From Pseudomonadota bacterium (GTDB lineage Bacteria > Desulfobacterota > Anaeroferrophillalia > Anaeroferrophillales > Tharpellaceae): a stretch of DNA of 56,033 bases. Numbering within the stretch: the stretch's first letter is position 1; every line of letters begins with the position of its first letter. Below are positions 35,280 to 45,484 of the stretch, piece by piece. Location: contig DSCM01000007.1 in the NCBI GenBank assembly GCA_011049115.1, forward strand, positions 1-56,033. The letters run 5' to 3'. Under the pieces are notes generated by a model. The model made no database searches. It worked only from the letters and a program-made list of their open reading frames with translations, and was not told where the DNA came from. Both the position numbers and the translations under genes were made by a program.

Positions 35280-36107
35280 TCAATACGAATAAATCAGCGC
35301 CGAACTGAGCGTGTAACCCGCCGCCGTGTTCTGCCCGGAGAGGGTCGGCTTGTAGGAAAGCTCCAGGCTTAAATGCTGATTGAAGTTGACCCCGAGCGTG
35401 GTGTCAAGCGTGATCAGGTCATATTCCGGAGTCAGGGTGATATTGGAATAGGAGGCCCCCTTCTCGGCGTTGTTGGCGCTGAAAATGCAGTCCAGTTTGA
35501 CGCGGCCATAAAAATATTTGCCGGCGTTACCACCGATTTCGGCCAGCAGACGCCACTCGTCGGCAGGGGCTTTGGTGCGCCAGCGATATGCGGCCTCCAG
35601 CCCCAGGTAGAGAGGCAAGGGATAGAGTGATTTACCCAATAAAAGGCGCAGTTCGAAATCGGTCTGGTCGCTGCCCAGACCCGGAACTTCGTCATCGTAA
35701 GGCCCGGCGATTTTGGCCAGCCCCTGCAGCGCCAGCACCAGCGGCTCATCGATCAGCTTCCACTTCAGACCGACCTCCAGATCGCCCACCCCGTTGCTCT
35801 CGGCCCGAAAATAGTCGTTCTCCTCTTCCAGCCATTTGTAATAGAGGGAACAGATCAGGGTAAGGTCGTCGGTAAGGCCGTATTCCAGGTACCAGTTAAG
35901 ATTGAGGTCGGTGAATTTCCCATCATAGGCCAGACCGTGACGGTCGGAATCGTCGTCGTAGTAATCCTGACTGACAAAATAGTTCAGAGCCAGCTTGTTA
36001 TACATACCTTTCTGCCGGTTGGTCCAGGCGCCGGCCCAGGCCAGGCCGTGCAATCCACACAAGAAAATCAGGACCGCCAGGCCGGCGCATAAAAACGATT
36101 TTTTCAT
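35280..36107 (-). CDS. Outer-membrane beta-barrel protein
   Basis: A 275-residue protein with a signal peptide (KKSFLCAGLAVLIFLCGLHG, Ala-x-Ala cleavage near residue 26) and a series of amphipathic strands (NLNWYLEYGLTDDLTLICSL, later YFYGRVKLDCIFSANN) ending in an aromatic residue (SSALIYSY). It resembles small transporter-like barrels (phenol-degradation meta-pathway/OmpW-like) in length; the family is not certain. GAGGGGG precedes the ATG. The rhodanese starts 58 bases after it, so the two form one operon. Its divergent neighbour is tgt; 36108-36478 holds both promoters but no clear -35/-10 pair. Confidence 0.8.
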   Translation of the reverse strand: MKKSFLCAGLAVLIFLCGLHGLAWAGAWTNRQKGMYNKLALNYFVSQDYYDDDSDRHGLAYDGKFTDLNLNWYLEYGLTDDLTLICSLYYKWLEEENDYFRAESNGVGDLEVGLKWKLIDEPLVLALQGLAKIAGPYDDEVPGLGSDQTDFELRLLLGKSLYPLPLYLGLEAAYRWRTKAPADEWRLLAEIGGNAGKYFYGRVKLDCIFSANNAEKGASYSNITLTPEYDLITLDTTLGVNFNQHLSLELSYKPTLSGQNTAAGYTLSSALIYSY

Positions 36108-36415
36108 AACCCCCTCTTCTTCTCAATAAAGTTGCAAGGTCCGGCCGGCGACAGTCGCAGCGCACAAATTCCGGAATTTTCACTCGAATGAGAGCTATCT
36201 AATATTTTTTTCCTTCCCCGTCCAATCGATATAACTGATTTTCTCAGGCGTTTCCATCGGTGTCACGGATAGAGGATGCGCCGCCAAGCCCAAACCTGAG
36301 CCCAAAAGATCGCCCCGCACCGGATTTTTTTTCAGAGCCGAGTCCCGGACAACAAGATCTCTATTGACAGAAGTGACGGAAAGCAATAGCCTGCGTTTTT
36401 CAGCCGCAATGATAA

Positions 36416-37579
<1,164 letters not shown>

Positions 37580-37593
37580 TAAAGGGGGTTGAG

Positions 37594-38295
37594 ATGTCCG
37601 CAACCGAGGTTACGGTCGCGATTATCATTCCGGTGTTGAACGAAGAACAAGCCATCGGCCGCGTGCTCGGTGATCTACCGGCCCATCGGCGAGAACTGGT
37701 GATCGTCGTCGATAACGGCAGTTCCGACCGCAGCGCGGCGGTGGCCCGGGCCGCCGGGGCCACCGTGCTCTTTGCTCCGGAACGAGGTTACGGACGCGCC
37801 TGCCTGAAAGGCCTGCGCTGGCTTGATGAGCAAAAAATCCACCCTCGGGCGGTAGTGTTTCTGGACGGCGACTACAGCGACTATCCGATCGAAATCGAGC
37901 TGTTGCTGCGCCCCCTGCTGGCCGGAGACTTTGATTTCGTCTTAGGTTCGCGCACCCTCAAAAAAACCTCCCGCCGGGCCCTGACCCCGCAGGCCCGTTT
38001 CGGCAACCTGCTGGCCACCCGGCTGATCGATCTCTTCTGGGGTTTTTCATACAGCGATCTGGGACCCTTTCGCGCCCTGGATTACGCGCTCCTCAAAAAA
38101 CTGAAAATGGATGAGCTGACCTACGGCTGGACCGTGCAGATGCAGATTCGCGCCCTCAAAGCCCAAGCCCGGATTCTGGAAATCCCGGTTTCCTACCGCT
38201 ACCGCATGGGCCGGTCCAAGATCAGCGGCACCGTCAAAGGCACCATCCTGGCCGGTTCCAAGATTCTGGCGACAATCTGGGAGGAACGGCGTTAA
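37594..38295 (+). CDS. Family 2 glycosyltransferase
   Basis: A 233-residue GT-A enzyme. Seen: VAIIIPVLNEEQAIGRVLGD, VVDNGSSDRSAAVARAAGA, APERGYGRACLKGLRWLDEQ, FLDGDYSDYP (DxD-like) and LGSRTL. It lacks transmembrane helices at the C-terminus, unlike many dolichol-phosphate enzymes, and resembles UDP-glucose/polyprenol-phosphate glycosyltransferases. GGGGG precedes the ATG at 37594; the open frame before it overlaps tgt. It may supply lipid-linked sugar to a GT-C enzyme such as the one at 31208. It ends in TAA. Confidence 0.88.
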   Translation: MSATEVTVAIIIPVLNEEQAIGRVLGDLPAHRRELVIVVDNGSSDRSAAVARAAGATVLFAPERGYGRACLKGLRWLDEQKIHPRAVVFLDGDYSDYPIEIELLLRPLLAGDFDFVLGSRTLKKTSRRALTPQARFGNLLATRLIDLFWGFSYSDLGPFRALDYALLKKLKMDELTYGWTVQMQIRALKAQARILEIPVSYRYRMGRSKISGTVKGTILAGSKILATIWEERR

Positions 38296-38539
38296 AACAC
38301 AAGCTTACAGCCATCCGCACCTCAATTTTCCGCCCCGACAAAACATCTCCGCTCCGCCTTTCAAAAAAATCTCCAAAAAAGATATCGGCATTTTCTTTCC
38401 GTTGCGGCTTTTTCATTGAAAAATCATATTGGCCTAATAATCTTCTTTTTGCTAGGGTTGCAGCTCCTTTTCAGGCAACCCTTAAAAAAAACCGGCATTT
38501 TCTCAAAAATTTGACCGGTGACATTAAAAACGAGAAGCG

Positions 38540-40015
38540 ATGCAAGATAATTTTTTTTTCGTCACGGTCGTGATCTACTACGGGCTGCTGATCCTGCTCG
38601 CGATTTTCTGCCTGCACCGTTTTTATCTGGTTTTTCTGTACTGGCGGCGGCGACGACCGGACCCGCCATTGCCGGTTATGGCGCCGGATGATTGGCCGAC
38701 GGTCACCGTGCAATTGCCGCTCTACAATGAAAAATATGTCGCCCGGCGCCTGCTGGAGCATGCCGCCGCCCTGGATTACCCCGCGGACCGCCTGCAGATT
38801 CAGGTGCTGGACGACTCAAGCGACGAGACCGCCGACCTGGTTGCCGACATCGTCGCCGAGCTTAGTGCCCAAGGCTGCAACATCGTACATCTGCACCGGC
38901 GCGAGCGACAGGGCTTCAAGGCCGGGGCCCTGGCCGCCGGCCTGGCCGACGCCGGCGAGCTGGTCGCCGTTTTCGACGCCGATTTCCTCCCCGCCCCGGA
39001 TTTTCTCAAACGCAGCGTGCCTTATTTTCAGGATGCGAAACTGGGCATGGTCCAGGCGCGCTGGGAATTCATCAACCGCGACTATTCCTGGCTGACCCGG
39101 GTTCAGGCGATGCTGCTCGACGGTCATTTTGTCATCGAACACACGGCCCGCAACCGTTCGGGTCGTTTTTTCAACTTCAACGGCACGGCCGGCATCTGGC
39201 GCAGCCGGACGATCACCGAGGCCGGGGGCTGGCGAGCCGATACCCTGACCGAGGATCTGGATCTAAGTTATCGCGCCCAGCTGCGCGGCTGGCGTTTTCT
39301 CTACCTCAAGGATCTGACCGTCGGCAGCGAGCTGCCGGAAGATATCAACGCCTTTAAAACCCAGCAACACCGCTGGGCCAAGGGCTCCGCCGAAACCCTG
39401 CTCAAACTGGCCCGGCCGCTGCTGAGCAGTCGGCTGCCGCCCGTCGTCAAAGGCGAGGCTTTTTTCCACCTGGCCGGAAATTTCGCCTATCTGCTGCTGC
39501 TCGCCCTGTCCCTGGTTATGTACCCTTCCCTGATCGGCCGTTTCCAGCTCCCCTGGCAGCGGCTGCTGCTGATTGACGCGCCTCTGTTCCTGGCCACCAG
39601 TTGTTCAATTTCACTCTTTTTTCTGGTCGCCCAGCGCGAGATTCGGCACTTTAATCGCCGCACCCTGATTACCCTGCCGCTCTGCCTGGCTATCGGCGTC
39701 GGGCTGGCCATCAACAACGGCAAGGCGGTCCTTGAAGCCCTGCTGCATCAGCGCAGTCCCTTTGTCAGAACCCCGAAATTCAACCTCGCCGAAAGCGGCG
39801 GACGAAGACCGAGTTACCGCAGCCACCTGCTCCTGGTGCCGCTGCTGGAAATACTGGTCGGGCTTTACTTCGTCTTGATCATGACCATTTCGGTCCACCT
39901 CGGCAAATTCGCTTTGCTGCCCTTTCTGGGACTGTTCGCCTGCGGCTTTGCCGGCAACGGCATATCAAGTCTGATCCATAACCGACGACGATTCTGGGCT
40001 TGGAGGACCACATGA
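38540..40015 (+). CDS. Membrane family 2 glycosyltransferase, cellulose-synthase-like
   Basis: A 491-residue processive-type transferase. One N-terminal helix is followed by a GT-A domain with VTVQLPLYNEKYVARRLLEH, VLDDSSDETADLVAD, VAVFDADFLP (DxD), WRADTLTEDLDLSYRAQLRG (TED) and QQHRWAKGSAET (QxxRW). Three to four helices follow in the C-terminal third. This pattern fits beta-glucan or glycolipid synthases such as CESA-like and mannosyl/glucosyl diacylglycerol enzymes. The stop overlaps the next ATG (ATGA), so it is translationally coupled to the Fe-S protein, an odd pairing. Product unknown. Confidence 0.88.
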   Translation: MQDNFFFVTVVIYYGLLILLAIFCLHRFYLVFLYWRRRRPDPPLPVMAPDDWPTVTVQLPLYNEKYVARRLLEHAAALDYPADRLQIQVLDDSSDETADLVADIVAELSAQGCNIVHLHRRERQGFKAGALAAGLADAGELVAVFDADFLPAPDFLKRSVPYFQDAKLGMVQARWEFINRDYSWLTRVQAMLLDGHFVIEHTARNRSGRFFNFNGTAGIWRSRTITEAGGWRADTLTEDLDLSYRAQLRGWRFLYLKDLTVGSELPEDINAFKTQQHRWAKGSAETLLKLARPLLSSRLPPVVKGEAFFHLAGNFAYLLLLALSLVMYPSLIGRFQLPWQRLLLIDAPLFLATSCSISLFFLVAQREIRHFNRRTLITLPLCLAIGVGLAINNGKAVLEALLHQRSPFVRTPKFNLAESGGRRPSYRSHLLLVPLLEILVGLYFVLIMTISVHLGKFALLPFLGLFACGFAGNGISSLIHNRRRFWAWRTT

Positions 40016-41082
40016 CCACTACTACTCCCGGAAAACTGCTGACCGACTGTCTCGAATGCAACCGCTGTCTGAAGGTCTGTGATTTTCTTCAACAACACGG
40101 CAATCCCGTGCAAATCGAACTGCGTCTGAGCGCCCGGCTGGAAACCAATCTGCCCTACAGCTGCTCCTTGTGTGGGGCCTGCGAAAGCGTCTGTCCGGCC
40201 AACATTCCCCTCAAACAATATTTCCTGGCCTGGCGGCAAATCGCCGTCGCGCGGGGGCTGGCCCCCCTACCGGCGCATCGCGGTCTGCTAAATTATGAAA
40301 AAATGGTGGCGAGTAAGCTGCTGACCGCGGTCTTTCTTCCGCCCGGAACCGCTCGCGTCCTCTTTCCCGGTTGCGCGGCCATCGGCAAGGCTCCGGCCAC
40401 CGTCAAAACCTTGTACCGGCAACTGGCCGCCATCCGGCCGGAGGAAAATCTCGGCCTGGTTCTTGACTGTTGTCATAAGATTTCCCATGATCTCGGCCGC
40501 CAAAGTTTTTTTCAGGAAAAATTTTTTCGCCTGCGGCAACAGTTGCAGGCGGCCGGAGTTCGGGAAATCATCACCCTCTGCCCGAGCTGTACCGAGATTT
40601 TTCGCTCCCAGACGGATTTCACCGTGACTCCGGTCTATCACTACCTGCGCCGACTGCCGCCTGCGGCCGGGGACACTCAGCGATTAGTCCGGGCGGCAGT
40701 CCACGATGCCTGTGTGCTGCGCCATGACCGGGAAACCCAGGACGCCGTGCGCGGGCTGTTAAGCGACCGGAAGATTACGCCGGTGCCGCTGGCCCAAGAA
40801 AGAAAGCACACTCTCTGCTGCGGCGAAGGCGGTGCCGCCTGGTGCCTCGACCGGAATCTTCCGGAGCGCTTCCGGCAACGCCGTCTTGCCGGACTTACCG
40901 ACCCGCTGGTGGTTTATTGCTATGCCTGTCGGGATTTTCTTGATCCCGACCACCAGCTCGGCATACGCCACATTCTTGAGATTGTCTGCGGTCCCGAAAA
41001 ACGCTATGCCGGCTGGCGCAGCTGGCTTAACCGCTTTTTTTTGAAAAGATGGCTGCGGCGGAAACTGGCCCACCGCATTTAA
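40012..41082 (+). CDS. Fe-S oxidoreductase with CCG domains
   Basis: A 356-residue protein of the GlpC/HdrD/LldE type. Two [4Fe-4S] ferredoxin sites come first (CLECNRCLKVC and CSLCGACESVCP). Two cysteine-rich CCG-type regions follow: CCHKISH plus CPSC, and CCGEGG plus CYACRDF. In heterodisulfide-reductase-like proteins these hold a second cluster and accept electrons from flavoproteins. The start at 40012 overlaps the previous stop and has GGAGG upstream. There is no adjacent flavin or quinone partner in the window. A role in coupling a dehydrogenase to the quinone pool is an inference. Confidence 0.88.
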   Translation: MTTTTPGKLLTDCLECNRCLKVCDFLQQHGNPVQIELRLSARLETNLPYSCSLCGACESVCPANIPLKQYFLAWRQIAVARGLAPLPAHRGLLNYEKMVASKLLTAVFLPPGTARVLFPGCAAIGKAPATVKTLYRQLAAIRPEENLGLVLDCCHKISHDLGRQSFFQEKFFRLRQQLQAAGVREIITLCPSCTEIFRSQTDFTVTPVYHYLRRLPPAAGDTQRLVRAAVHDACVLRHDRETQDAVRGLLSDRKITPVPLAQERKHTLCCGEGGAAWCLDRNLPERFRQRRLAGLTDPLVVYCYACRDFLDPDHQLGIRHILEIVCGPEKRYAGWRSWLNRFFLKRWLRRKLAHRI

Positions 41083-41128
41083 CCACCACGTTCGCCGCCA
41101 ACCCACAAAAACTATTCGGAGGCAAAAC

Positions 41129-41806
41129 ATGCATAAATACTTAAAACCTTTACTTTTCCTTTCCCTGATCGGATGTATTTTCATACTCACCCGTTTTTTC
41201 AGCCCGGCGGAGTTTTTCAACGAGGCCAACCTCCGCTCGCTGCTGGCGCGAGCCGGCATTTGGGCCCCCTTGCTCTTTATCCTGTTTTACAGCCTGGCCC
41301 CGGTCTTTTTTCTTCCCGGGCTGCCCATCACCCTGGCCGCCGGGCTGTTGTTCGGACCTTTCTGGGGCGTAGTCTACGCCATCAGCGGCGCCACCCTCGG
41401 CGCCACCCTGTCCTTTCTCCTGGCCCGATATTTTTTAAGCGACTGGGTCAAGGGCAAGATCGCTTCCAGCCGCTTTGCCGCCCTCTATGAAAAATCGGCC
41501 CGCCAGGGCTGGAAGCTGGTGGCTTTCACCAGACTGGTGCCGCTGTTTCCCTTCAACCTGCTCAACTACGCCTTCGGCGTCACCAATATTTCTCTGCCGG
41601 TTTACATGCTCGTCTCTTTTATCTGCATGCTGCCCGCCTGCATCGCTTACGTGGTTTTCGGCAGTTCGCTCTTCAGCCTGGTTCAGGGCCGGATTTCGCC
41701 GACCTTTTTACTGGGTATTATGTTGATTCTAGCTCTCAATCTCGGCATTATCTTGTACAAAAAAAGGAAAGCCGGACTTGACGCCGGCCGGGAAAATCTA
41801 TTATGA
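41129..41806 (+). CDS. TVP38/TMEM64 family membrane protein
   Basis: A 225-residue protein with about six hydrophobic helices and the SNARE-associated/DedA-like core: PGLPITLAAGLLFGPFWGVV, GATLGATLSFLLARYF and VAFTRLVPLFPFNLLNYAFG, the conserved Phe-Pro-Arg-like region. These proteins scramble or transport lipids. GGAGGC precedes the ATG. Its stop overlaps the rhodanese frame (ATGA), so the genes may be coupled. Confidence 0.9.
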   Translation: MHKYLKPLLFLSLIGCIFILTRFFSPAEFFNEANLRSLLARAGIWAPLLFILFYSLAPVFFLPGLPITLAAGLLFGPFWGVVYAISGATLGATLSFLLARYFLSDWVKGKIASSRFAALYEKSARQGWKLVAFTRLVPLFPFNLLNYAFGVTNISLPVYMLVSFICMLPACIAYVVFGSSLFSLVQGRISPTFLLGIMLILALNLGIILYKKRKAGLDAGRENLL

Positions 41807-42843
41807 AAAAGCTTACGGAGCTTACGATGGTCGCAAACCAGCACCCTAACCGATCATTTTCCGTTTTTTTCAAACCGGAAACGAGCGGTGATGGACAAAA
41901 AAAATCCGTTCCGTTCGGCGGAATTTTGAAAATTTTCTACATGGCCAACTTTCTGTTCTGTTTGAATCTGCTGAGCGCAAACCCCAGCCCGGCAGAGGTG
42001 AAACTTTTATCGGTGACCGAGCTCAGCAACCGACTTAACGAGCCCAGGTGCGCCATTGTCGACACGCGCAGTTTCATCGCCTACCGCTGCGGCCACATCA
42101 AAGGCGCGGTTTCTCTTGACGCCGGCTGCGGCGGTCCCCTGGTCGACAAAAACGGCGCTTTTCCCTGCCGCCTGCGCCCCGGCAAGGAAATCCTGGGCGA
42201 ACTCGCCGACCGCGGCATCAGTTCCGACCGGCAAATCATCCTCTACGGCGATCAACATTCCTGGGGAGCGGAAGGCCGTCTTTACTGGCTGCTCGACAAA
42301 CTTGGATTTGACAATCTGGCCCTGCTGGACGGCGGTTATGACGCCTGGCAACGGGCCGCGGGACCGACCGCCGCGCTTTTCGCCGACCGGCTCCCGGCCT
42401 GTTCAAAGCTTAAAGACGATGGCTGGCAAGCCCTGGATTCGGCCTTGACCGCACTCAGCGCCACGGCGCTGTGGCGGGGTTTTGCGCGAGGTGAGGTGAT
42501 TTTTCTCGATGTCCGCAGCCGACAGGAATATGAAGGCGCGATTCTGTATCGGGAAAAGCGCGGCGGCCATCTCCCCGCGGCTCTGCATTTTAATTGGGAG
42601 GATTTCCGGCAGGAGGATTGCCGGCTGAAAAAACCGGAAGCGGTTTTGGCCGAACTTAAGCAACAGGGCTTGCCCGACCCGGCGGCGATCGGGAATAAAA
42701 CGATCATTCCCTATTGCACCGGCGGTATTCGTTCCGGTTATGCCTGGTTTGTACTCAAATGGCTGGGCTACGCCAAGGTCGAAAATTACGACCCCGGTTT
42801 CTGGGAATGGGCCGCGGACTCCGCCCTGCCTGTGGAAAAATAA
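41803..42843 (+). CDS. Exported two-domain rhodanese
   Basis: A tandem rhodanese of 346 residues from the ATG at 41803, or 300 from the in-frame ATG at 41941. The first domain has a non-catalytic loop (YGDQHSWGAEGRLYWLL); the second has the active Cys in PYCTGGIRSGYAWF. A hydrophobic stretch (FYMANFLFCLNLLSANPS) looks like an export signal. The start is doubtful. At 41803 it overlaps the previous stop (ATGA), yet a dispersed intergenic-type repeat covers codons 9-25, and neither start has a good ribosome site. It transfers sulfane sulfur between thiols. It resembles, in miniature, the rhodanese at 32603-35221, but its frame is intact. Confidence 0.85.
   Translation: MKKLTELTMVANQHPNRSFSVFFKPETSGDGQKKSVPFGGILKIFYMANFLFCLNLLSANPSPAEVKLLSVTELSNRLNEPRCAIVDTRSFIAYRCGHIKGAVSLDAGCGGPLVDKNGAFPCRLRPGKEILGELADRGISSDRQIILYGDQHSWGAEGRLYWLLDKLGFDNLALLDGGYDAWQRAAGPTAALFADRLPACSKLKDDGWQALDSALTALSATALWRGFARGEVIFLDVRSRQEYEGAILYREKRGGHLPAALHFNWEDFRQEDCRLKKPEAVLAELKQQGLPDPAAIGNKTIIPYCTGGIRSGYAWFVLKWLGYAKVENYDPGFWEWAADSALPVEK
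41826..41877 (+). repeat. Dispersed repeat, copy B
   Basis: Related to 22610-22664: ATGGTCGCAAACCAGCAC, then GATCATTTTCCG, a T-run and CAAACCGG. It lies just after the TVP38 gene and inside the doubtful N-terminus of the exported rhodanese. That argues that translation of the rhodanese starts later, or that the element has been captured into the gene. Confidence 0.55.
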
Positions 42844-42879
42844 AAAAGCCCCGAATCATAACCATGACTCAGGGCTTTT
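42844..42879. terminator. Terminator between rhodanese and FMN reductase
   Basis: AAAAGCCC (42844-42851) pairs with GGGCTTTT (42872-42879), extended inward by GAATCAT/ATGACTC with one mismatch. It serves the plus-strand rhodanese; the A-run on the other side lets it also serve the convergent reductase. Confidence 0.8.
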
Positions 42880-42930
42880 GTCGACGAATATTTTCCGCCT
42901 GCGTTTCCGCCACAAAAATCTCCCCGCCCA

Positions 42931-43482
42931 TCATTGCGCCTGTTTTTTTATCCAGGCCTGAAATTTGTCCATCCATTTCTGCAGAAAGACCCGGCTCCCG
43001 GCCTCGATATTACCACCTGCATCGAAAAAATTTTCTCCGACATGGATAAAGGCTTCCGGCTGATTCAGGGTAGGCACGTCCAGACAGGCCAGAATATTGC
43101 GTAAATGCTGCTGGGCCAGGGCGCTGCCCAAAGCCCCGATCGAGGCCCCGATAATCCCCGCCGGCTTCCCCGCCCACACATTTTGACCGTAGGGACGGGA
43201 ACCATGATCAATTGCATTTTTAAGCACGCCGGGAATGGAACGATTATATTCCGGCGTGACAAACAGCAGACCGTGGCTGGCTTTAATTTCGCTCTGCAAC
43301 CGTTTGACCGAAACGGCCTGATGGTCGTCGTCGTCCTGATTGTAAAGCGGCAGATCCCAAATGGCGATCTCTTTAAAGAAAAAATCGGCCGCAGCCAGGT
43401 TTACCAGCACCCGGGCCAGCCTGCGATTGATTGAATTCTTGCGTAAACTGCCGACAATCACGGCAATTTCGTACTTCCGCAT
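42931..43482 (-). CDS. NADPH-dependent FMN reductase family protein
   Basis: A 183-residue flavodoxin-fold protein. Seen: the FMN phosphate loop IVGSLRKNSINRRLARVL, LLFVTPEYNRSIPGVLKNAI (the second flavin contact) and GIIGASIGALGSALAQQHLR. Such proteins reduce FMN, quinones, azo compounds or metals. GGAGG precedes the ATG. It stands alone between convergent terminators and the chemoreceptor. Confidence 0.92.
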   Translation of the reverse strand: MRKYEIAVIVGSLRKNSINRRLARVLVNLAAADFFFKEIAIWDLPLYNQDDDDHQAVSVKRLQSEIKASHGLLFVTPEYNRSIPGVLKNAIDHGSRPYGQNVWAGKPAGIIGASIGALGSALAQQHLRNILACLDVPTLNQPEAFIHVGENFFDAGGNIEAGSRVFLQKWMDKFQAWIKKQAQ

Positions 43483-43580
43483 AGCCCCGCCTCCCTGATC
43501 AATTAAGCACCTTTGGTTGTGGTGAACAAGCCCGCAAGCACCGCTTTGGGCTTACAAAGCTCGCTCTTGCTTGAAAAGGT

Positions 43581-45365
43581 TCAGACCTTGAAGCGACTGA
43601 CCAGCTGGTTGATGACCGCCGCCAGTTCGGAAAGTTGTTCGGCATTCATATTGACCTGGCGACTGCTGTCTGAAATCTCGCCGGAGGAACTATTGACCCG
43701 GGCGATATCACGCGCGATCTCACCGGCGGCCTGACTGCTCTGGGCCACATTTTCATTAACCTCGTCAATCTTGTGCGAGGCGCTTTCCAGGTTGCCGGAA
43801 ATTTCCCGGACATTGGCTGACTGTTCTTCAATGGCGGCGGCGATTCCGGTGACGATGAAGCTGACATCCTCGACCACCTTTTCAATGTTCCGCATGTCAC
43901 TGACGGTTGCCCGCGACGAAGACTGAATACCATCGATACGGGTCTGAATCTCCAGGGTCGCATCGGCGGTCTGCCGGGAAAGCGCCTTGATTTCATTGGC
44001 GACCACGGCAAAACCCTTACCGGCGTCACCGGCCCGGGCCGCTTCAATGGTGGCATTGAGCGCCAGCAGATTGGTTTGTTCCGAAATCAGGTTGATGGTC
44101 TCCGTTACCTTGCCGATTTCTTCGGCCGAGTTGCCCAGCAGACCGACGCTGTTCGCCGCCTGCTGCACCTTGCTCACCGCGTCTTCAACAACAGCGCGGG
44201 CCCGCGAAGTATTGCGGGCAATTTCGTTGATCGTCTCGGTCATCTCCTCGGTCGCCGTCACATTGATCGTAATATTTTCCGCGGAAGAACTCATCGCCTG
44301 GGAAATCGAGGCCATATTGCTGCTCATTTCCTCCGCCGCACTGGCCACGCTGCCGGACCATTCCGAGGTCTCCGTCGCGGCTCCCGACAACTGTCTCGAA
44401 ACGGCATTGAGTTTGCCGGCGGCGCTATACAGTCGAGCCATGCCGTTTTTGACTTCCTTGAAAACCGCCGCCAGATCCAGATTCATTTGATTGAGGGCGC
44501 CGGCCAGTTTGCCGACTTCATCCTGCTGGGTAACGACCAACCTTTGCGAGAAATCTCCGGTCGCCATTTCCCGGGCGAATCCGACCCCTTTTTGCAGCGG
44601 CAAGACAATCGCGCGTGCAGTGAAAACATAGAGGAATATTGCACCCAAGATCCCCAGCAGGGAGATCAATCCGCCCCGCAGAAGACTGCCCCGCAGGGCC
44701 CGGTCGGCCTCGTCCAGAGACTGAATCACTTCAAAGGCCCCATGCATTTCTCCGGCCTGCCAGTTCTCCATTCTGCGCCCCGTCGGGTCAGTGCCGTCGG
44801 CCCGCCCCCAAAAATCCGACGCATGAGCCGGGTCACCGTGACAGAAAAGACAGTTTTCGGAAAGAATAACCGGCAGAAAATAGCGCACCGCGTTGGCCTG
44901 TTTATCAATCACGTAATATTCGGAAAGCTTCTCGGCCTTGATCTTTTTCAGAGCCGGGCCTTCTATTTCATAATCCAGGCCATAATCCGGCTGATTTTCG
45001 GCTCGACGAGGGCTATTTTTCGGCACGCGAAAAACATAACCGCCCTGATCGGCTTTACGCATCGCCGCCCGCCAGGCGGAAACCACCGGAACGCTGCCCA
45101 GGACCTTGTCCAGCTCCCCCGCCCGGGCGTAAGTGTTTATCTGGTCGAGTGAGAATAAGCCCTGGCCCCATTTTTCTTCCATTTCCAGACGGGTCGACTC
45201 GGCGGTCAGGCAAATGGCCCGAGCCTTCTGCACAAAAGCCGTGATACTTTTCTGCCGGTCGGCCAGCGCGTAAAGAACAAACAGAACCAGAATCAGAAAC
45301 ACCATCGTCAGGGTTCCGGCCAGAGAGATTTTATATTTAAGCGACAAATCCTTGAACACAGTCAT
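43581..45365 (-). CDS. Methyl-accepting chemotaxis protein with haem-c sensor
   Basis: A 594-residue chemoreceptor from the ATG at 45365; an in-frame ATG at 45380 is also possible. One helix at about residues 12-34 is followed by a periplasmic DUF3365-like domain holding a single haem-c site (CLFCHGDP, near residue 175). A second helix (LISLLGILGAIFLYVFTARA), HAMP and the signalling domain follow, with the hairpin tip EEMTETINEIARNTSRA region and EQTNLLALNATIEAARAGDA. A c-type haem in the sensor suggests redox, O2 or NO sensing for taxis, as in Geobacter haem-PAS receptors. It lies downstream of ftsZ on the same strand, 120 bases away; it is not part of the classical dcw set. Confidence 0.9.
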   Translation of the reverse strand: MTVFKDLSLKYKISLAGTLTMVFLILVLFVLYALADRQKSITAFVQKARAICLTAESTRLEMEEKWGQGLFSLDQINTYARAGELDKVLGSVPVVSAWRAAMRKADQGGYVFRVPKNSPRRAENQPDYGLDYEIEGPALKKIKAEKLSEYYVIDKQANAVRYFLPVILSENCLFCHGDPAHASDFWGRADGTDPTGRRMENWQAGEMHGAFEVIQSLDEADRALRGSLLRGGLISLLGILGAIFLYVFTARAIVLPLQKGVGFAREMATGDFSQRLVVTQQDEVGKLAGALNQMNLDLAAVFKEVKNGMARLYSAAGKLNAVSRQLSGAATETSEWSGSVASAAEEMSSNMASISQAMSSSAENITINVTATEEMTETINEIARNTSRARAVVEDAVSKVQQAANSVGLLGNSAEEIGKVTETINLISEQTNLLALNATIEAARAGDAGKGFAVVANEIKALSRQTADATLEIQTRIDGIQSSSRATVSDMRNIEKVVEDVSFIVTGIAAAIEEQSANVREISGNLESASHKIDEVNENVAQSSQAAGEIARDIARVNSSSGEISDSSRQVNMNAEQLSELAAVINQLVSRFKV

Positions 45366-45484
45366 CGGCGGAGCCCTCATTTTCCTGCAAAGGTTAAAGC
45401 GCGGGGCCAACCTCACGATCGGTAACGCCCTTCAGCCCGCTCCAAGCTTCCGAACCGCCGGTCATCCCGGCAATAAGTCAACCC

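Noticed and set aside
36195-36386. A 63-codon minus-strand frame between the barrel and tgt genes
   Set aside because: No ribosome site and no coding-like composition; it lies where divergent promoters should be.
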